From positions 1 to 64,000 of the forward strand of contig QXWO01000019.1 of NCBI GenBank assembly GCA_009911035.1: a DNA stretch of 64,000 nucleotides, read 5' to 3'. Under the pieces are notes generated by a model. It searched no databases. It worked only from the letters and a program-made list of their open reading frames with translations, and was not told where the DNA came from. This document shows, piece by piece, positions 14,542 to 23,865 of this stretch (the first letter of the stretch is position 1; the number at the start of each line of letters is the position of its first letter). The stretch is from Lachnospiraceae bacterium (GTDB lineage Bacteria; Bacillota; Clostridia; Lachnospirales; Lachnospiraceae). Made by a program: the position numbers and the translations under genes.

Positions 14542-16617
14542 ATGGCAAAATATCTGGTAATTGTGGAATCACCTGCCAAGGTAAAAACAATCAAGAAATT
14601 TTTAGGTTCCAATTACGAAGTGGCTGCCAGTAACGGGCATGTGCGTGATCTGCCCAAAAGTCAGCTTGGGATTGATGTTGAACATGATTACGAACCTAAA
14701 TATATTACGATCCGCGGTAAGGGAGATATTCTGGCAAAGCTTAGAAAAGAAGTGAAGAAGGCGGAGAAGATCTATCTGGCTACTGACCCTGACCGTGAAG
14801 GGGAGGCCATTTCCTGGCATCTTTTAAAGGCTCTTAAGCTTGAGGATAAAAAGGTTTACCGAATTGCATTTAATGAAATAACAAAGAACGCTGTCAAGGA
14901 ATCGTTAAAAAATGCCAGAGAGATCAACACGGATCTGGTGGATGCACAGCAGGCAAGGCGTATGCTTGACCGCATGGTGGGGTATCGTATTTCCCCTCTT
15001 TTGTGGGCAAAGGTTAAACGGGGACTAAGTGCCGGAAGGGTGCAGTCTGTGGCGCTTCGCATTATTTGTGACAGAGAGGATGAGATCAACAGCTTCATCC
15101 CGGAAGAATATTGGACCCTGGATGCGGATTTTCAGGTGCCCGGGGAAAAGAAGCCCCTTACGGCAAAGTATTACGGCACCAGGGACAGTAAGGCGTCCAT
15201 TTCTTCCAGGGAGGAAATGGATAAAATCCTGGCGGAGTTAAAGGATGCGGAATTTGTGGTCAGGGAGGTGAAAAAAGGTGAGCGGATGAAAAAACCGCCC
15301 CTTCCATTTACCACATCCACCTTACAGCAGGAAGCAAGCAAAGTTCTGAATTTTTCTACCCAGAAGACCATGCGTCTGGCCCAGCAGCTATATGAAGGAA
15401 TCGAGATCAAAGGAAACGGCACAGTGGGCGTCATCACTTACCTGCGGACTGACTCCACGAGGGTTTCCAAGGAAGCGGAAGCTATGGCGGAGGAATACAT
15501 CAGAAAGAATTATGGGGATGACTATGTGATAAAAGGGACGGCTGTCGCGAAAAATGATAAGAAAATACAGGATGCCCATGAAGCCATCCGGCCCACGGAT
15601 CTAAACCGCACTCCGGCGGAGTTAAAGGAATCCCTCTCCAGGGACCAGCTAAGGCTCTACCAGTTGATCTGGAAGCGTTTTACCGCCAGCAGGATGCAGC
15701 CTGCCAAATATGAGACCACCTCGATCAAAATCGATGCGGACCGGCACCGCTTTACAGTAGCTGCCTCCAAGCTGCTTTTCGATGGTTTTATGAATGTTTA
15801 TACACAGGAGGAGGATAAGGAAGATGGGAATATGCTGGTGAAGGGAGTGGATGTGTCTGCTGTCTTAAAACTGGTGAAACTGGATGAAAAGCAGCATTTC
15901 ACCCAGCCGGCCCCCCACTATACGGAAGCCTCTCTTGTGCGGGCACTGGAAGAACTGGGCATTGGCCGCCCCAGCACTTATGCGCCTACCATCACCACTA
16001 TTCTTGCAAGGCGCTATGTGGCGAAAGAAAATAAGAATCTTTATGTGACGGAACTTGGAGAAGTGGTAAATAGTATGATGAAAGATGCCTTCCCAAGCAT
16101 TGTCGATGTGAATTTTACTGCAAATATGGAAGCCCTTCTTGACGGGGTGGAGGTAGGAAGTGTAAACTGGAAGACGGTAGTATCCAATTTCTACCCGGAT
16201 TTGGACGAAGCGGTAAAGACGGCGGAAAAGGAATTGAAGGAAGTGGACATTGCGGATGAAGTTTCCGACGAGGTCTGCGAAAACTGCGGCAGGCAGATGG
16301 TGATCAAGTACGGGCCACATGGGAGATTCCTGGCCTGTCCCGGCTTCCCGGACTGCAGAAATACCAAGCCGTATTTTGAAAAAATCGGTGTTTCCTGTCC
16401 GAAATGCGGCAAGGATATCGTTCTTAAGAAGACGAAAAAGGGCAGGAAATACTATGGATGCATTGACAATCCTGACTGTGACTTCATGGTATGGCAGAAG
16501 CCTTCGGAGCAGAAATGTCCCCGCTGCGGCTCTCTTATGCTGCATAAGGGGAATAAACTTGCATGTATGGAAGAAGGCTGCGGATATGTGGACCAAATTC
16601 CGGAAAATGGTAAATAA
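14542..16617 (+). CDS. topA: DNA topoisomerase I
   Basis: A 691-residue type IA topoisomerase that relaxes negative supercoils. It begins MAKYLVIVESPAKVKTIKKF, the Toprim opening, with the acidic Toprim motif DPDREGEAISWHLL near residue 80. The catalytic tyrosine is Tyr300 in GVITYLRTDSTRVS, and the GIGRPSTYAP motif lies near 475. The C-terminus has three four-Cys zinc ribbons (CENCG...C...C, CPKCG...C...C, CPRCG...C...C). ATG 14542 is the start because the family N-terminus begins there; the frame extends upstream only into the promoter. As in Bacillus, topA precedes codY, but trmFO, xerC and hslVU, which lie between them in B. subtilis, are absent. Confidence 0.98.
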   Translation: MAKYLVIVESPAKVKTIKKFLGSNYEVAASNGHVRDLPKSQLGIDVEHDYEPKYITIRGKGDILAKLRKEVKKAEKIYLATDPDREGEAISWHLLKALKLEDKKVYRIAFNEITKNAVKESLKNAREINTDLVDAQQARRMLDRMVGYRISPLLWAKVKRGLSAGRVQSVALRIICDREDEINSFIPEEYWTLDADFQVPGEKKPLTAKYYGTRDSKASISSREEMDKILAELKDAEFVVREVKKGERMKKPPLPFTTSTLQQEASKVLNFSTQKTMRLAQQLYEGIEIKGNGTVGVITYLRTDSTRVSKEAEAMAEEYIRKNYGDDYVIKGTAVAKNDKKIQDAHEAIRPTDLNRTPAELKESLSRDQLRLYQLIWKRFTASRMQPAKYETTSIKIDADRHRFTVAASKLLFDGFMNVYTQEEDKEDGNMLVKGVDVSAVLKLVKLDEKQHFTQPAPHYTEASLVRALEELGIGRPSTYAPTITTILARRYVAKENKNLYVTELGEVVNSMMKDAFPSIVDVNFTANMEALLDGVEVGSVNWKTVVSNFYPDLDEAVKTAEKELKEVDIADEVSDEVCENCGRQMVIKYGPHGRFLACPGFPDCRNTKPYFEKIGVSCPKCGKDIVLKKTKKGRKYYGCIDNPDCDFMVWQKPSEQKCPRCGSLMLHKGNKLACMEEGCGYVDQIPENGK

Positions 16618-16652
16618 GTCAGATAATTTATGTGAATATTTGGAATTATATA

Positions 16653-16667
16653 AATTTTCAGTGTAGT
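16653..16667 (+). promoter_or_regulatory. Possible CodY box upstream of codY
   Basis: The 15-mer begins with a perfect AATTTTCAG, matching the left part of the CodY consensus AATTTTCWGAAAATT, but the right part matches poorly (about 11 of 15 overall). It sits just before the -35 box, which would suit autoregulation. Confidence 0.3.
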
Positions 16668-16669
16668 TG

Positions 16670-16698
16670 TTGAAATTGAGCAAATCCTGTGATACAAT
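16670..16698 (+). promoter_or_regulatory. codY promoter
   Basis: TTGAAA (16670-16675), a 17-base spacer and TACAAT (16693-16698) precede codY by about 30 bases. No terminator is visible between topA and codY, so read-through is also possible. Confidence 0.7.
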
Positions 16699-16727
16699 AG
16701 CGTTGAGAGGTTCACAGGAGGTAGGAT

Positions 16728-17513
16728 ATGGGCAGCGTACAGTTATTAGATAAGACCAGAAAGATTGGTAAACTTCTTCATAATAACAATTCCAGCAAGG
16801 TTGTTTTTAATGATATCTGCTCTGTATTGTGTGAGATATTATCTTCTAATGTGCTCGTGATTAGCAGGAAAGGCAAAGTTTTAGGGGTGGGTGACGCGAA
16901 GGGCGTAGACTCCATCACAGAGCTGGTTGCAGGACAGGTAGGCGGGTTTATTGATGCCTTGCTCAATGAGAGGCTTCTTGCCATACTTTCTACGAAAGAA
17001 AATGTGAATCTGGAAACCCTTGGCTTCGGAGAAGGCGATGTGAGAAAATACCAGGCCATCATTACCCCTATAGAAATTGCAGGGGAGAGGCTTGGCACAC
17101 TGTTTATTTATAAATGTCTGGAACAGTATGATATTGACGATATTATCCTGTGCGAGTATGGGACTACAGTTGTGGGCCTTGAGATGCTCCGGGCAGTTAG
17201 TGAAGAGAATGCCGAAGAGAACCGGAAGCTGGCAGTGATTAAGTCTGCCTTAAACACGCTGTCCTATTCAGAGCTGGAAGCGGTAGTGCATATTTTTGAA
17301 GAACTGAACGGGATGGAAGGCATTCTGGTAGCAAGCAAGATAGCTGACAGGGTAGGGATTACCCGCTCTGTAATCGTAAATGCGCTTCGTAAATTTGAAA
17401 GCGCAGGGGTAATCGAATCCAGGTCATCGGGGATGAAAGGAACCTACATAAAGGTTCTGAATGACATGGTTTTTGATGAAGTGGAGAAGATAAAAAAAGA
17501 AAATATGGTATAA
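16728..17513 (+). CDS. codY: GTP- and branched-chain-amino-acid-sensing repressor CodY
   Basis: A 261-residue protein of normal CodY length. The N-terminal two-thirds form the GAF-type effector domain (MGSVQLLDKTRKIGKLLH opening, then SSNVLVISRKGKVLG). The C-terminal winged helix includes ASKIADRVGITRSVIVNALR and ESAGVIESRSSGMKGTYIK, the DNA-recognition helix of the family. A strong AGGAGG lies before ATG 16728. CodY represses nutrient-limitation genes, in several Firmicutes including motility genes, and its place directly upstream of flgB matches Bacillus. Confidence 0.97.
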   Translation: MGSVQLLDKTRKIGKLLHNNNSSKVVFNDICSVLCEILSSNVLVISRKGKVLGVGDAKGVDSITELVAGQVGGFIDALLNERLLAILSTKENVNLETLGFGEGDVRKYQAIITPIEIAGERLGTLFIYKCLEQYDIDDIILCEYGTTVVGLEMLRAVSEENAEENRKLAVIKSALNTLSYSELEAVVHIFEELNGMEGILVASKIADRVGITRSVIVNALRKFESAGVIESRSSGMKGTYIKVLNDMVFDEVEKIKKENMV

Positions 17514-17546
17514 CTGAATAGGGACATAATGGATTATGAGCATGAT

Positions 17547-17598
17547 AAAAGGATTTATGAGGCTGAAGAAAGACATGAATCCTTTTTGCATTTTTTTT
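17547..17598 (+). terminator. Intrinsic terminator of codY
   Basis: AAAAGGATT (17547-17555) pairs with AATCCTTTT (17578-17586) across a 22-base loop, followed by TGCA and eight T. The loop is long, so efficiency may be moderate, but it separates codY from the flagellar promoter. Confidence 0.65.
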
Positions 17599-17608
17599 AA
17601 AAAATACC

Positions 17609-17636
17609 TTGTCTTTTTGAATAAATAATCTATAAT
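17609..17636 (+). promoter_or_regulatory. Main promoter of the fla/che operon
   Basis: TTGTCT (17609-17614), 16 bases and TATAAT (17631-17636) resemble a vegetative sigma promoter. The leader to flgB is about 115 bases, long for a bacterial 5' UTR. Confidence 0.6.
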
Positions 17637-17679
17637 ATAATAAGGTGGGTATGTTGTGTAGGAATTAAAGTTCTTTATG

Positions 17680-17709
17680 AAGCCGGTCTGGAAGTACAGC
17701 CGGCAGCTT
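17680..17709 (+). promoter_or_regulatory. Hairpin in the flagellar operon leader
   Basis: AAGCCGG pairs with CCGG-CA-GCTT (two-base bulge) inside the 5' UTR of flgB. It lacks a T-run, so it is not a terminator. The leader does not show the conserved GEMM (c-di-GMP) riboswitch core. A regulatory role is possible but unsupported. Confidence 0.35.
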
Positions 17710-17759
17710 ACAGGGCTTGAGATGCTATTATAAGGGTACTATTTGAAGGGAGCTGTCAT

Positions 17760-18149
17760 ATGATTAATAGTGATGTTTTTAATTATGTAAATGTGCTGAA
17801 CAAAGCGGCGGACGCGGCCTGGCAGCGGAATGATATTCTGGCCAACAATATTGCGAACGTGGATACGCCGGGGTATAAGAGGCAGGATGTTGACTTCCAG
17901 TCACAGTTCAGAAGAGCGCTGGGGAACTCCAGATACGAAACAGTGGATGCCAAGGTGGCCCATGTGTCCGGCACGGAATTACAGGCAAGGGTCTATACAG
18001 ACGCTGCCAATTTCTCCTACCGGTTAGACGGCAATAATGTGGATGTGGATTCCGAGGGGACGGAACTGGCTTCCAATCAGATTTGGTACAACGGGCTTAA
18101 AGACAGTATCAGCCAGGAATTTGCCAATCTTATGCTTGTCATGAAGTAG
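17760..18149 (+). CDS. flgB: Flagellar proximal rod protein FlgB
   Basis: A 129-residue rod subunit, exported by the flagellar type III system and placed in the proximal rod. It shows the rod/hook N-terminal signature ILANNIANVDTPGYKRQDVDF and ends in a helical segment (ISQEFANLMLVMK). It opens the operon; AAGGGAG precedes ATG 17760. flgC follows after 13 bases. Confidence 0.97.
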   Translation: MINSDVFNYVNVLNKAADAAWQRNDILANNIANVDTPGYKRQDVDFQSQFRRALGNSRYETVDAKVAHVSGTELQARVYTDAANFSYRLDGNNVDVDSEGTELASNQIWYNGLKDSISQEFANLMLVMK

Positions 18150-18162
18150 GGAGGAATCATAA

Positions 18163-18612
18163 ATGAGTATATTCAATGCTTTTAATATCAATGCATCCGG
18201 CATGACTGCACAGCGCTACCGGATGGATACAATTTCTGAAAATGTAGCAAACGCCAACACCACAAGGACAGAAGACGGAACACCATACAGGCGTAAGGTG
18301 GTAACTTTTGAAGAACGGGGCGCCAAAGCAGGGACTTTCAGCAGCTTCCTTGGAAGCGCCAGCGACAGGTTCAAGGGACAGGGCGTCAGAGTCGGCAAGG
18401 TAACGGAGGACAACTGGACCCAGATGAATCTGGTCTATGATCCATCCCATCCTGATGCGGATGAAAATGGTTATGTTACATATCCTAACGTGAATATCAT
18501 CACGGAAATGACCAATTTAATCGATGCAAGCCGTGCCTATGAAGCCAATGCAACAGCTTTTAGCGCAAGCAAGAGTATAGCGCTGAAGGGGCTGGAGATG
18601 GGACAGTCATAA
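18163..18612 (+). CDS. flgC: Flagellar proximal rod protein FlgC
   Basis: A 149-residue rod subunit. The N-terminus carries the axial-protein motif (SGMTAQRYRMDTISENVANA with NTTRTEDGTPYRRK after it), and the C-terminus has the conserved EMTNLIDASRAYEANATAF helix. GGGAGG precedes ATG 18163. It joins FlgB in the proximal rod. Confidence 0.97.
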   Translation: MSIFNAFNINASGMTAQRYRMDTISENVANANTTRTEDGTPYRRKVVTFEERGAKAGTFSSFLGSASDRFKGQGVRVGKVTEDNWTQMNLVYDPSHPDADENGYVTYPNVNIITEMTNLIDASRAYEANATAFSASKSIALKGLEMGQS

Positions 18613-18641
18613 TGAATTGAAAGAGAGGTTTGGAATAAAAA

Positions 18642-18959
18642 ATGGATATTTCATCATTTTATAATATATCATCCGGTGCCATCAGAGAGGCAGCAGAAGG
18701 GTATTCTGCGTCCAGGAGTGAGAAAACGGCAGCGGAATTTGGCGATTTTTTTGATAAAGCTGTAGAGAGTCTGAACACCACAAATGCATATCTTTCAGAT
18801 GCAGAAAATGAGAAGCTCCGCTGGGCATTAGGCGAAACGGAAAACACACATGAATTGACCACAGCCCTCCAGAAGGCGTCAGCAGCCCTCCAGTATACGG
18901 TAGCGGTACGGGATAAGTTTCTGGAAGCATATAAAGAGCTTATGCAGATGCAGATTTAA
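18642..18959 (+). CDS. fliE: Flagellar hook-basal body adaptor FliE
   Basis: A 105-residue protein of typical FliE size joining the MS-ring to the rod. The C-terminal half is diagnostic: TTALQKASAALQYTVAVRDK followed by FLEAYKELMQMQI. It lies between flgC and fliF as in most Firmicutes. Confidence 0.95.
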   Translation: MDISSFYNISSGAIREAAEGYSASRSEKTAAEFGDFFDKAVESLNTTNAYLSDAENEKLRWALGETENTHELTTALQKASAALQYTVAVRDKFLEAYKELMQMQI

Positions 18960-19007
18960 TCTATATAAATGATATAGAATTATGTATGAACGGAAGAGGT
19001 TTGAGCT

Positions 19008-20609
19008 ATGGCTGACAGGTTGAGGGAGCTTTTGAATAAAGTTCTTGAGTGGTGGAATAAATTTTCTACAAAACAAAAAACATTTATTGTATCTGCGGCG
19101 GCGGGAATTGTCCTGGCTTTTGCAATACTGTTTTCCATATTGATGCGTCCCCAGTACATTATGCTTCTTAGTTGTGAAAGCACGAAAGAAGCATCGGAGG
19201 TTACGAAGTTATTAGGGGATGCAGGGCTGGATTACAAAGTGTCGGACGACGGATATCAGATCCGGATTAATAAAAAACAGCAGTCAGAAGCAAACCTGCT
19301 TCTGGGAGCTAACGATATTCAGTCCTACGCCTATACCATAGATAATGTGACAAGCGGCGGGTTCAGCACCACAGAGGCCGACAAGCAGAAACGGTATGAA
19401 CTTTATCTGGAGAGCAGGCTTGCCAATGACATTATTGGTAAATTCACATCGATCAAGAGTGCTGTGGTAGATTTGTACATACCGGAAAAGGACGGAACGC
19501 TGATACAGTCGGAGGAAGAATCTTCCGTGTGGATCCTGCTTGAGCTAAGTGGGGAGTTTACCACGGACAATGCGGCGGGATTAGCGAAAGCGGTTTCCGT
19601 GGCAATCGGAAATAAGACGCCCCAGAATATTGTTATCATGGACACAGAGGGCAACACCCTTTATTCCGGTGATGATACATACAGCTCTGCGGGGACTGCA
19701 AGTTCCCAGATGAGTGTAAAGTCCCAGTGGGAGACGAAGGTTAAAAATGATGTAAGACAGGTACTTCTTGGTACCAATGAATTTGAAAAAGTGGAAGTGG
19801 CAGTCAACTTAAATATGGATTTTTCTTCCACTAAGGAAACATACCATGAATACTCTGTGGCGGACGGAAACAGCCAGGGGTATCTAGCTTCTAACAGGAC
19901 ATTCAGTTCTTCCTCCACAAACGCTAACGGCGATGTGCCGGGAACTGATTCCAACGGACAGCAGCCTGAATATGTATATCAGGACAACAGCGAAAGCAGT
20001 ACGGAAACTACGGAAGAAGAAAATAAATATCTTCCTAACGAAAGGATCACCGACAAGGATATCCTGCCTGGGGCAATCAATTATGAGCAGTCCACGATTT
20101 CTTTAGCAGCCATCAACATGAATGTTGTCAGAGAAGAGGATGTCCGTTCCCAGGGGCTTTTAGATGGGATTACATGGGAGGAATATAAGCTCCAGAATGC
20201 TGGACAGGAGCGGATAGAAGTATCCGAAGAACTGTATAATATTGTAGCTATGGCAACAGGATTCCCTACCGAGAACATAGCCATCGTAGCTTATTCGGAA
20301 AACGTATTTTTCGACAGGGAAGGCTTAAACGTATCGGCATCTGATATCATGCAGATCGTCCTGATCGTGATCATATTAGCGCTCCTTGCGTTTGTGGTGC
20401 TGCGGAGTATGCGTTCGGAAAAAGGTGCAGAGCAGCCGGAGGAGCTTTCGGTGGAAAGCCTGTTACAGTCCCAGCCGGAAGTGGAACTTGAAAATATTGA
20501 TGTGGAGAAACTTTCTGAGACCAGAAAACTAATCGAGAAATTTATAGATGAAAATCCGGAAGCGGCCGCAAGTCTTTTGCGCAACTGGTTAAACGAAGAC
20601 TGGAGTTAA
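19008..20609 (+). CDS. fliF: Flagellar MS-ring protein FliF
   Basis: A 533-residue membrane protein forming the MS-ring and export-gate housing. A first membrane helix lies at about 25-47 (FIVSAAAGIVLAFAILFSIL), then the YscJ-like ring domains (motif SGGFSTTEADKQKRYELYLE) and a second helix near 445-465 (IMQIVLIVIILALLAFVVL). The extreme C-terminus (ENPEAAASLLRNWLNEDW) is the FliG-binding tail. The periplasm-facing loop has a low-complexity Ser/Thr/Glu stretch (about 300-345). Confidence 0.98.
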   Translation: MADRLRELLNKVLEWWNKFSTKQKTFIVSAAAGIVLAFAILFSILMRPQYIMLLSCESTKEASEVTKLLGDAGLDYKVSDDGYQIRINKKQQSEANLLLGANDIQSYAYTIDNVTSGGFSTTEADKQKRYELYLESRLANDIIGKFTSIKSAVVDLYIPEKDGTLIQSEEESSVWILLELSGEFTTDNAAGLAKAVSVAIGNKTPQNIVIMDTEGNTLYSGDDTYSSAGTASSQMSVKSQWETKVKNDVRQVLLGTNEFEKVEVAVNLNMDFSSTKETYHEYSVADGNSQGYLASNRTFSSSSTNANGDVPGTDSNGQQPEYVYQDNSESSTETTEEENKYLPNERITDKDILPGAINYEQSTISLAAINMNVVREEDVRSQGLLDGITWEEYKLQNAGQERIEVSEELYNIVAMATGFPTENIAIVAYSENVFFDREGLNVSASDIMQIVLIVIILALLAFVVLRSMRSEKGAEQPEELSVESLLQSQPEVELENIDVEKLSETRKLIEKFIDENPEAAASLLRNWLNEDWS

Positions 20610-20642
20610 CCGTGCAGCGGATTTTGGGAGGTGAAAGTAGAT

Positions 20643-21659
20643 ATGCCCAAATCTACCGAAGACAAAATATCAGGGATTCAAAAAGCAGCAATATTGTTGA
20701 TTGCATTAGGACCCGAAAAGTCAGCCACGATTTTTAAGCATTTGAAAGAAGAAGAAATCGAAGAACTGACTCTTGAAATTGCAAATACCAGGAGCATCAC
20801 TCCCCAGGTGAAGGACGAAGTGATCGATGAGTTTTATCAGGTCTGCCTCGCCCAGCAGTATATTGCGGAGGGTGGTATTTCCTATGCCAAGGAACTTCTG
20901 GAGAAAGCACTTGGCAGTGATAAGGCTATGGATGTTATTGGAAAGCTGACAGCTTCTTTACAGGTAAAGCCTTTCGAGTTCGTCAGAAAGACAGACCCGT
21001 CCCAGTTGCTCAACTTTATCCAGGATGAGCATCCCCAGACGATTGCGCTTATATTGTCCTATCTGTCGGCAGCCCAGTCAGCTCTTATTATATCGGCCCT
21101 TCCGCCGGACCGGCAGGCCGATGTGGCAAAGCGTATCGCGGTAATGGACAGAACAAGTCCCGATGTGATAAAGGAAGTGGAGAAAGTGCTGGAATCAAAA
21201 CTGGCTTCTTTGGTAAATCAGGAATACACGATTATCGGCGGCGTGGATGCAGTCGTAGACATTTTAAATACCGTAGACAGAGGAACAGAGAAACATATTA
21301 TGGAGACTCTGGAAATCGAAGAACCGGAATTGGCAGACGAAATCAGGAAGAAGATGTTCGTATTCGAAGATATCCTCCTTCTGGACGACCGTGCTATCCA
21401 GAGAGTGCTGCGTGATGTGGATAACAATGACCTTGGACTTGCGCTTAAGGGTGCAAATGAGCAGGTACAGACGACGATTTTCAACAACCTTTCCAAACGT
21501 CTTGCTGTTATGATAAAGGAAGATATGGAATTTATGGGACCTGTACGTATGAAGGACGTAGAGGAAGCACAGCAGAAGATTGTAAATATCATAAGAAAAC
21601 TGGAAGACTCAGGCGAAATTGTTATATCCAGAGGTGGAGGTGACGAGATCGTTGTCTAG
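20643..21659 (+). CDS. fliG: Flagellar motor switch protein FliG
   Basis: A 338-residue C-ring protein that converts ion flow into torque and binds FliF and FliM. The opening KISGIQKAAILLIALGPEKS, the EHPQTIALILSYL motif and the charged torque helix (FEDILLLDDRAIQRVLRDVD) are all present. ATG 20643 is chosen because GGGAGG sits 10 bases before it; GTG 20631 overlaps that site. The gene's end overlaps fliH. Confidence 0.97.
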   Translation: MPKSTEDKISGIQKAAILLIALGPEKSATIFKHLKEEEIEELTLEIANTRSITPQVKDEVIDEFYQVCLAQQYIAEGGISYAKELLEKALGSDKAMDVIGKLTASLQVKPFEFVRKTDPSQLLNFIQDEHPQTIALILSYLSAAQSALIISALPPDRQADVAKRIAVMDRTSPDVIKEVEKVLESKLASLVNQEYTIIGGVDAVVDILNTVDRGTEKHIMETLEIEEPELADEIRKKMFVFEDILLLDDRAIQRVLRDVDNNDLGLALKGANEQVQTTIFNNLSKRLAVMIKEDMEFMGPVRMKDVEEAQQKIVNIIRKLEDSGEIVISRGGGDEIVV

Positions 21660-22503
21660 TAATCTTTTTAAGGCCGGGTGGGTCGTGGTGAGCCAGGATG
21701 CCCGGGTGATAGATACAAACGAACTAGTAAAAACAAAATTGAACGATACATCCATAGGCGGCGGTTTCCTGGATGGTTTTGACTATGGCGGGGACGAGGG
21801 CTTTTACGAAGGTCTTGATGCCAGCGCGGTAGATGCCCTGTTGGATCCGGATGGTTCAGGAGCCGTGATCAAGAACCCGGCATACGAGCAGCAGGAAGTG
21901 CTGAATCAGGAGCTGGAGGCAGCCCGAGCAGAACTGGAGACGCTGCGGGCCGAAGCAGATCAGATGCTGGATCTTGCAAATGCGCAGATAGAGGAAATGC
22001 GCAGGAAAGCGCTGGAAGAAGCACAGATGCAGGGGTATCAGGAAGGCTATGAAAGGGGCATGGCCGAAGTTCAGAATATGAAGGATGAGCTGCAGTATAA
22101 AGAAGCACAGATGCAGGAGCAGTACAGCCGGATGGTAGCGGAACTGGAGCCTGACTTTATTGAGACTTTATCGGAAATTTATGAACATATTTTTAAAGTG
22201 GATTTAAGCAGTTACAGCCAGATCGTGGTCAATCTGCTTACAAACACTTTACAGAAGATGGACAGTGTGTCAAGCTATATTGTGCATGTTTCCAAAAAAG
22301 ATTACCAGCAGGTGCTTGCCGCAAAGGACAGTATTTTGGAGGAAACAGGGGTTGTTCCCGGGAGCCTTGAGATCGTATCTGATGTAACCCTTTCACAATC
22401 CCAGTGTATGATAGAAACTGAGGGCGGCGTTTATGACTGCTCTCTGGGGACAGAGCTGGAGGAGCTTACAAGAAAGCTGAAACTCCTTTCTTATAGTAAA
22501 TAA
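21652..22503 (+). CDS. fliH: Flagellar export ATPase regulator FliH
   Basis: A 283-residue stator of the FliI ATPase. The N-terminus SSNLFKAGWVVVSQDARVID fits clostridial FliH proteins. A long coiled coil spans about 80-170 (QELEAARAELETLRAEADQM) and the C-terminal domain is predicted to bind FliI. I choose TTG 21652, 11 bases after GGTGGAGG, overlapping the last bases of fliG; upstream TTG/GTG codons lie before or inside that site. The overlap implies translational coupling. Confidence 0.9.
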   Translation: MSSNLFKAGWVVVSQDARVIDTNELVKTKLNDTSIGGGFLDGFDYGGDEGFYEGLDASAVDALLDPDGSGAVIKNPAYEQQEVLNQELEAARAELETLRAEADQMLDLANAQIEEMRRKALEEAQMQGYQEGYERGMAEVQNMKDELQYKEAQMQEQYSRMVAELEPDFIETLSEIYEHIFKVDLSSYSQIVVNLLTNTLQKMDSVSSYIVHVSKKDYQQVLAAKDSILEETGVVPGSLEIVSDVTLSQSQCMIETEGGVYDCSLGTELEELTRKLKLLSYSK

Positions 22504-22527
22504 TATAAGGATGAGGCGGAGTATAAA

Positions 22528-23862
22528 TTGATTGCGAAACCGAATATTAGTTTTAAAAAGTACATAAATATTGCAGGCGACGATTTCTTTAAGGTAAGAG
22601 GAAAAGTAGTCAATGTAGTGGGGCTGACCATAGAATCAGCAGGGCCTTCGGCAAAGCTGGGGGACATTTGTATGGTTTTTCCCGTGATAAGAGACGAAAA
22701 TACCCACCCTGCCCTGGCAGAGGTGGTGGGCTTTAAGGAAGGCAGGAACCTGCTAATGCCTTATGAGAACGTAGAAGGAATCGGCCCGGGCAGTAGTGTT
22801 GAAAATACCGGAAACACTTTAAGGGTGCGGGTCAATGAAGAACTGCTTGGCCATACCTTAGACGGACTTGGAAGGATAGACGGGAAGGAACCTCTTTTTG
22901 GAGAGGAATATTCCGTGGAGGCGAAGCCTCCGGACCCGATGAGCAGGAAAATCATTGATGAGGTTCTTCCCCTTGGCGTCAAGGCAGTGGATGGACTGAT
23001 TACAGTAGGAAAAGGACAGAGAATAGGCATCTTTGCCGGTTCCGGTGTGGGCAAATCCACGCTGATGGGTATGTTTGCAAGAAATACCAAGGCAGATATC
23101 AATGTTATTGCCTTGATCGGGGAGCGTGGCAGAGAGGTGCGTGAATTTATAGAAAGAGACTTGGGGCCGGAGGGCATGAGGCGTTCTGTGGTTGTGGTAG
23201 CTACTTCGGATAAGCCTGCCTTAGAGCGTAAAAAAGCGGCCCAGACAGCCACGGCCATTGCAGAATATTTCAGGGATCAGGGAAAGGATGTGCTCCTTAT
23301 GATGGACTCTCTTACCCGTTTTTCCATGGCCCAGCGGGAGATCGGCCTTGCCAGCGGTGAGCCTCCGGTATCAAGAGGATATCCCCCCAGTGTGTATTCT
23401 GAAATGCCCAAGCTCTTAGAGCGTGCGGGAAGGGCACAGACAGGTTCCATTACAGGACTGTATACGGTACTGGTGGACGGGGATGATTTCAACGAACCAA
23501 TCACAGATACAGCAAGAAGTATTCTGGACGGACATATCATGCTGGACCGGAAGCTGGCCCATAAAAACCATTATCCGGCTATTGATGTTTTGCAGAGCAT
23601 ATCCAGATGTATGAGCCAGATTGCCCAGCGGGATCACAAGGGATGTGCCGGAAAGCTTAAAAACGTTCTTGCCACCTACAGTGAAGCGGAAGATTTGATC
23701 AATATTGGTGCATACAAATCCGGAAGCAATCCGGGAATTGATTATGCGATTCAGAAAATAAATGAAGTAAACGGATTTCTGATGCAGGATGTGGAGGAGA
23801 AGTTCAGTTTTGAAGAATCTGTGGAACTAATGAAGCAGATTTTTGCCGATGGAGCGGAATAA
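22528..23862 (+). CDS. fliI: Flagellar export ATPase FliI
   Basis: A 444-residue F1-beta-like ATPase that energises and unfolds flagellar export substrates. The Walker A is GSGVGKST near residue 171, the Walker B is DVLLMMDSLTRFSMAQREIG, and the family motif VSRGYPPSVYSEMPKLLERA follows. The start appears to be TTG 22528, preceded by GATGAGGCGGAG. Confidence 0.97.
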   Translation: MIAKPNISFKKYINIAGDDFFKVRGKVVNVVGLTIESAGPSAKLGDICMVFPVIRDENTHPALAEVVGFKEGRNLLMPYENVEGIGPGSSVENTGNTLRVRVNEELLGHTLDGLGRIDGKEPLFGEEYSVEAKPPDPMSRKIIDEVLPLGVKAVDGLITVGKGQRIGIFAGSGVGKSTLMGMFARNTKADINVIALIGERGREVREFIERDLGPEGMRRSVVVVATSDKPALERKKAAQTATAIAEYFRDQGKDVLLMMDSLTRFSMAQREIGLASGEPPVSRGYPPSVYSEMPKLLERAGRAQTGSITGLYTVLVDGDDFNEPITDTARSILDGHIMLDRKLAHKNHYPAIDVLQSISRCMSQIAQRDHKGCAGKLKNVLATYSEAEDLINIGAYKSGSNPGIDYAIQKINEVNGFLMQDVEEKFSFEESVELMKQIFADGAE

Positions 23863-23865
23863 CCG

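Noticed and set aside
15865-16683. Minus-strand ORF of 272 residues over topA
   Set aside because: It is antisense to the conserved zinc-ribbon end of topA and has no family features.
17640-17759. GEMM c-di-GMP riboswitch before flgB
   Set aside because: The conserved core sequences of GEMM-I are not present; only a simple bulged hairpin is seen.
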